Below are positions 13,750 through 16,161 of a DNA stretch of 16,161 nt, piece by piece (positions within the stretch are counted from its first letter, which is position 1; the number at the start of each line of letters is the position of its first letter). Both the position numbers and the translations under genes were made by a program. Source of the DNA: WLJO01 sp945889085. GTDB taxonomy: Bacteria > Actinomycetota > Acidimicrobiia > Acidimicrobiales > Ilumatobacteraceae. The stretch lies in contig CAMDBM010000049.1 of the NCBI GenBank assembly GCA_945889085.1, forward strand, positions 1 to 16,161, read 5' to 3'. The notes below the pieces were generated by a model, which saw nothing but the letters and a program-made list of their open reading frames with translations, did not search any database and was not told where the DNA came from.

Positions 13750-14666
13750 GTGTGCTGCCGCTCGAGGTCGAGGAGTTCCTCACCTGGATGACGGTTGAGC
13801 GTGGACGGAGTCGCAACACCCTGTCGTCGTACCGGAGGGACCTTGGCGCGTACTGCGACCATCTGGCGGGGCAGGGCGAGGGCGTGCTGACGGTCACGAC
13901 GGCGTTGATCGAACAGTACGTCGTGGCGCGGCGTGCTGCCGGTCGGGCGCCGTCTTCGAGCGCCCGCGAACTTGCTGCCATCCGGATGCTCCACCGGTTC
14001 CTCGTGGAGGAGCGCTACCGACCGAACGATCCCACCGCAGATCTGGAAGGTGTGCGGGTCCCGGCCGGGCTCCCCAAGCCCTTGTCGGAAGACGAGGTCG
14101 TCCGACTGATCGAGAGCGCAGCCGGCGGCGATCCGGTCTCGAGGCGTGATCGTGCAGTAATGGAACTGCTCTACGCAACCGGCATGCGAGTTTCCGAGTT
14201 GTGCGGGATCTCCCTCGGGGACCTCGACATCGGCGAGCGTGTCGCTCGGGTGCTCGGGAAGGGTTCCAAGGAGCGCATCGTTCCGTTCGGGGGCGCGTGC
14301 GCCGCTGCCATCACCGACTGGCTCGGCCCGCTCGGCAGGCCCCGACTCGAGCCGCACCGCTGGGCGCGCCGGGGTGATGCCGAAGCCCTGTTTCTCGGCA
14401 CACGTGGCGGTCGTCTCGGCCGGCAGCACGTCTGGGCAATTCTGCAGGGCTACGGCACGGCTGTCGGAATCGCCGATCGTTTGTCCCCGCACGTCCTGCG
14501 GCATTCGTGCGCGACCCACCTCCTCGATCACGGTGCGGACCTGCGTATCGTGCAGGAGATGCTGGGCCATGCCTCAATCTCGACGACGCAGGTGTACACC
14601 AAGGTGTCCCAGGAGCGACTCCTCGACGTCTATCGGCAGAGCCACCCTCGGGCGCGCCGGACATGA
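13746..14666 (+). CDS. xerD: Tyrosine recombinase XerD
   Basis: 306 residues. The N-terminal SAM-like domain (about 1-90, FLTWMTVERGRSRNTLSSYRRDL) is followed by the catalytic domain. All catalytic residues are present: R148 in ATGMRVSEL, K172 in LGKGSKERIVPF, H249 and R252 in HVLRHSCATHLL, H275 in LGHASISTTQVYT, and nucleophile Y284. R148 and K172 have the same numbers as in E. coli XerD. It resolves chromosome dimers at dif with its XerC-type partner or alone. The length and context (Rv1701 after the Nudix gene) favour the housekeeping enzyme over a phage integrase. The start overlaps the Nudix stop, and its stop overlaps the HD gene start, both as ATGA. Confidence 0.93.
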   Translation: MSVLPLEVEEFLTWMTVERGRSRNTLSSYRRDLGAYCDHLAGQGEGVLTVTTALIEQYVVARRAAGRAPSSSARELAAIRMLHRFLVEERYRPNDPTADLEGVRVPAGLPKPLSEDEVVRLIESAAGGDPVSRRDRAVMELLYATGMRVSELCGISLGDLDIGERVARVLGKGSKERIVPFGGACAAAITDWLGPLGRPRLEPHRWARRGDAEALFLGTRGGRLGRQHVWAILQGYGTAVGIADRLSPHVLRHSCATHLLDHGADLRIVQEMLGHASISTTQVYTKVSQERLLDVYRQSHPRARRT

Positions 14667-15178
14667 CTGATGTGCGGCGCACTGGCGGCCGTCGACGAGG
14701 TTGCGCACGCGCCCGTTTCCTGCCGGCACACCTAGTTCGACGGTTCTGGTGGGCGGTCACGGCCCATCCGCTCGGCCCGGCCGCCAGTGCGTTCGTGTCA
14801 TCGAACCTCCTGCCTGCAGAGCGCGAGTTGTTCGAGCAGATGAGCGCTTCTGACCAGCGTCATCACGTTCAGGTGGCTCGCCGCTTCGTCAACGGGTTCT
14901 CGGGCGCCGCGCCACGCGAGTGGGTGGCCGGCGCGCTGCTCCACGACATCGGGAAGCTGACCTGTGGACTCGGCACGTTCCGACGAGTCATCGCAACGCT
15001 CGCTCCGGCCGTTGGGCGGGGTGACGGAGCGTTCGCCCGCTACCGACGTCACGAGGCGATCGGTGCGAGCCTCCTGCTCGCCGTTGGGAGCGAAGCAACG
15101 ACCGTTGCACTGGTTGGGCACTGGCCCGATGCCCCCGTAGAGGCAGCCTGCGCCCTCGACCGGGCCGATGAGGTCTGA
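14663..15178 (+). CDS. HD-domain phosphohydrolase-like protein
   Basis: 171 residues from the ATG at 14663, which overlaps the xerD stop. The frame is open further upstream inside xerD, but the overlap fits the pattern of this operon. The metal-binding HD signature is present: H67/H68 in QRHHVQVAR, H94-D95 in ALLHDIGKL, and D166 in ALDRADEV, with H130 and H153 as further candidates. The HDIGK form is common in small HD proteins acting on phosphoesters such as nucleotides. The first 30 residues are very Arg-rich, followed by a hydrophobic RRFWWAVTAHPLG stretch. The substrate is unknown. Being last in the pyrG-Nudix-xerD chain, a nucleotide-related role is possible. Confidence 0.75.
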   Translation: MTDVRRTGGRRRGCARARFLPAHLVRRFWWAVTAHPLGPAASAFVSSNLLPAERELFEQMSASDQRHHVQVARRFVNGFSGAAPREWVAGALLHDIGKLTCGLGTFRRVIATLAPAVGRGDGAFARYRRHEAIGASLLLAVGSEATTVALVGHWPDAPVEAACALDRADEV

Positions 15179-15183
15179 CTGCA

Positions 15184-15208
15184 GCGGGCGGTGGCAGACG
15201 CGCCTCGC
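15184..15208. terminator. Possible bidirectional terminator between HD gene and trpS
   Basis: GCGGGCG (15184-15190) pairs with CGCCTCGC (15201-15208) if the T at 15205 is bulged; the loop is 10 bases. It lies in the 44-base gap between two converging genes, where a terminator is expected. No U-tract is present on either strand. Confidence 0.3.
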
Positions 15209-15222
15209 CGATTCGGACCCTG

Positions 15223-16161
15223 CTAGATCTGGATGAGGCCAATCGCCTCGGTGGCGCGTCGGTACGTGGCCTCTGCCACCGCCCGGGCCTTCTCTGCACC
15301 CTTGCCGAGCAGACGCGCCAGTTCGGCGCGGTCGGCGATCAGTTCGTGATAGCGGTGCTGGATCGGTGTGAGCATCTCCACGACCGCTTCACCGGCATCG
15401 CTCTTGAGCGGTCCGTACTGCGTGTACTGCGTCGCGAGCGTCTCCGGAGTTCCGCCCGTGACGGCCGCGAGGATCTCGAGGAGGTTCGAGATGCCCGGCT
15501 TCTCGGCCCGGTCGAAACGGACCTCGTTGTCGGAGTCGGTGACGGCCCTCTTGAACTTCTTGAGTACGGCTGCAGGGTCGTCGAGGAGATACACGAGACC
15601 GGAGTCGGTGGTGGCGGACTTCGACATCTTGGAGGTTGGGTCCTGCAGGTCCATGACCCGGGCACCGGCCCTCGGGATGACTGCTTTCGGCATGACGAAC
15701 GTCTCGCCGAACCGGAAGTTGAACCGCTCCGCGATGTCGCGGGTGATCTCGATGTGCTGACGTTGGTCCTCGCCTACCGGCACCTCGTCTGTGTCGTAGA
15801 GGAGGATGTCGGCAGCCTGGAGCGCGGGGTACGTAAACAACCCGGCGGAGATGAACTCGGCCTCCCGGCGTGCTGATTTGTCCTTGAACTGGGTCATGCG
15901 GGACAACTCGCCGAACGAGACGGTGCATTCCATGATCCAACCCAACTGCGCATGCTGGGGCACCTGGCTCTGCACGAACACCGTTGCTGCGTCGGGGTCG
16001 AGACCGACCGCGAACAGCATCGCGGCGAGCCGAAGCGTGTTGTCGCCGACCACCTTGGGCTCGGTGGTGACGGTCAGCGAGTGAAGGTCGACGATGCCGT
16101 GGAACGCGTCGCACTCGTGCTGGCCGATCACCCAGTTCCGGAGGGCGCCGAGGTCGTTGCC
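15223..16161 (-). CDS. trpS: Tryptophanyl-tRNA synthetase (5' partial)
   Basis: 312 residues are visible on the minus strand, ending with TAG at 15223-15225. The frame stays open to the window edge: the first visible residues GNDLGALRNWVIGQHECDAF match the stretch beginning at the end of the class I HLGN (HIGH) motif, so only some 15-20 N-terminal residues should be missing. The internal GTG at 16131 is not the start. Further family blocks are IVDLHSLTV, the tRNA/Trp site region AVGLDPDAATVFVQSQVP, LLYDTDEVPVGEDQRQHIEITRDIA, and the class I KMSKS loop in DPTSKMSKSA. It charges tRNA-Trp in the cytoplasm. It converges on the HD gene across 44 bases. Confidence 0.95.
   Translation of the reverse strand, partial: GNDLGALRNWVIGQHECDAFHGIVDLHSLTVTTEPKVVGDNTLRLAAMLFAVGLDPDAATVFVQSQVPQHAQLGWIMECTVSFGELSRMTQFKDKSARREAEFISAGLFTYPALQAADILLYDTDEVPVGEDQRQHIEITRDIAERFNFRFGETFVMPKAVIPRAGARVMDLQDPTSKMSKSATTDSGLVYLLDDPAAVLKKFKRAVTDSDNEVRFDRAEKPGISNLLEILAAVTGGTPETLATQYTQYGPLKSDAGEAVVEMLTPIQHRYHELIADRAELARLLGKGAEKARAVAEATYRRATEAIGLIQI

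Noticed and set aside
14507..14662. Extension of the HD protein into xerD
   Set aside because: The upstream frame overlaps the XerD catalytic region and is not HD-like; the ATG at 14663 overlaps the xerD stop in the same way as the other junctions.

Overview
The window is GC-rich, densely packed chromosomal DNA that looks like the core genome of an actinobacterium (Actinomycetota). I lean towards a deep lineage such as Acidimicrobiia, but no marker here proves that. The main argument is gene order. TPR protein, HAD phosphatase, small hypothetical, tlyA, NAD kinase, recN, then pyrG, Nudix ADP-ribose pyrophosphatase and Xer recombinase is, from memory, the order of the Mycobacterium tuberculosis Rv1691-Rv1701 block. 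I see no phage, insertion sequence, CRISPR, rRNA or tRNA gene.

Left part (1-5290). A 5'-truncated gene encodes a long Arg/Gly/Pro-rich, repeat-containing disordered region joined to a TPR domain. A small OB-fold (SSB-like) protein follows, overlapping a family-2 glycosyltransferase. Next come a DhnA/FbaB-type class I fructose-bisphosphate aldolase and, convergent with it at zero spacing, a DUF1015 gene on the minus strand. The OB-fold, glycosyltransferase, aldolase and DUF1015 genes are inserted relative to the mycobacterial order.

Middle part (5331-11455). A HAD phosphatase of the NagD/glycerol-3-phosphate phosphatase type diverges from DUF1015 across 40 bp. It is followed by a phasin-like protein with a lysine/alanine tail (apparently from a leaderless promoter), TlyA rRNA methyltransferase, NAD kinase, RecN and the lipid II flippase MurJ. 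Several junctions are start/stop overlaps (ATGA or TTGA), which suggests translational coupling.

Right part (11456-16161). CTP synthase has its own short leader with a hairpin covering its Shine-Dalgarno. It starts a four-gene chain, pyrG-Nudix-xerD-HD protein, in which every junction is an ATGA overlap. Tryptophanyl-tRNA synthetase runs towards it on the minus strand and is cut by the window end.

All intergenic gaps are below about 140 bp. The points most worth a second look are the RG-rich/TPR protein, whose internal repeats differ only at synonymous sites; the phasin-like protein with a histone-H1-like tail and leaderless promoter; the two SD-covering hairpins; and MurJ sitting where mycobacteria carry Rv1697/Rv1698. 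I found no clear multi-gene system that is plainly new.
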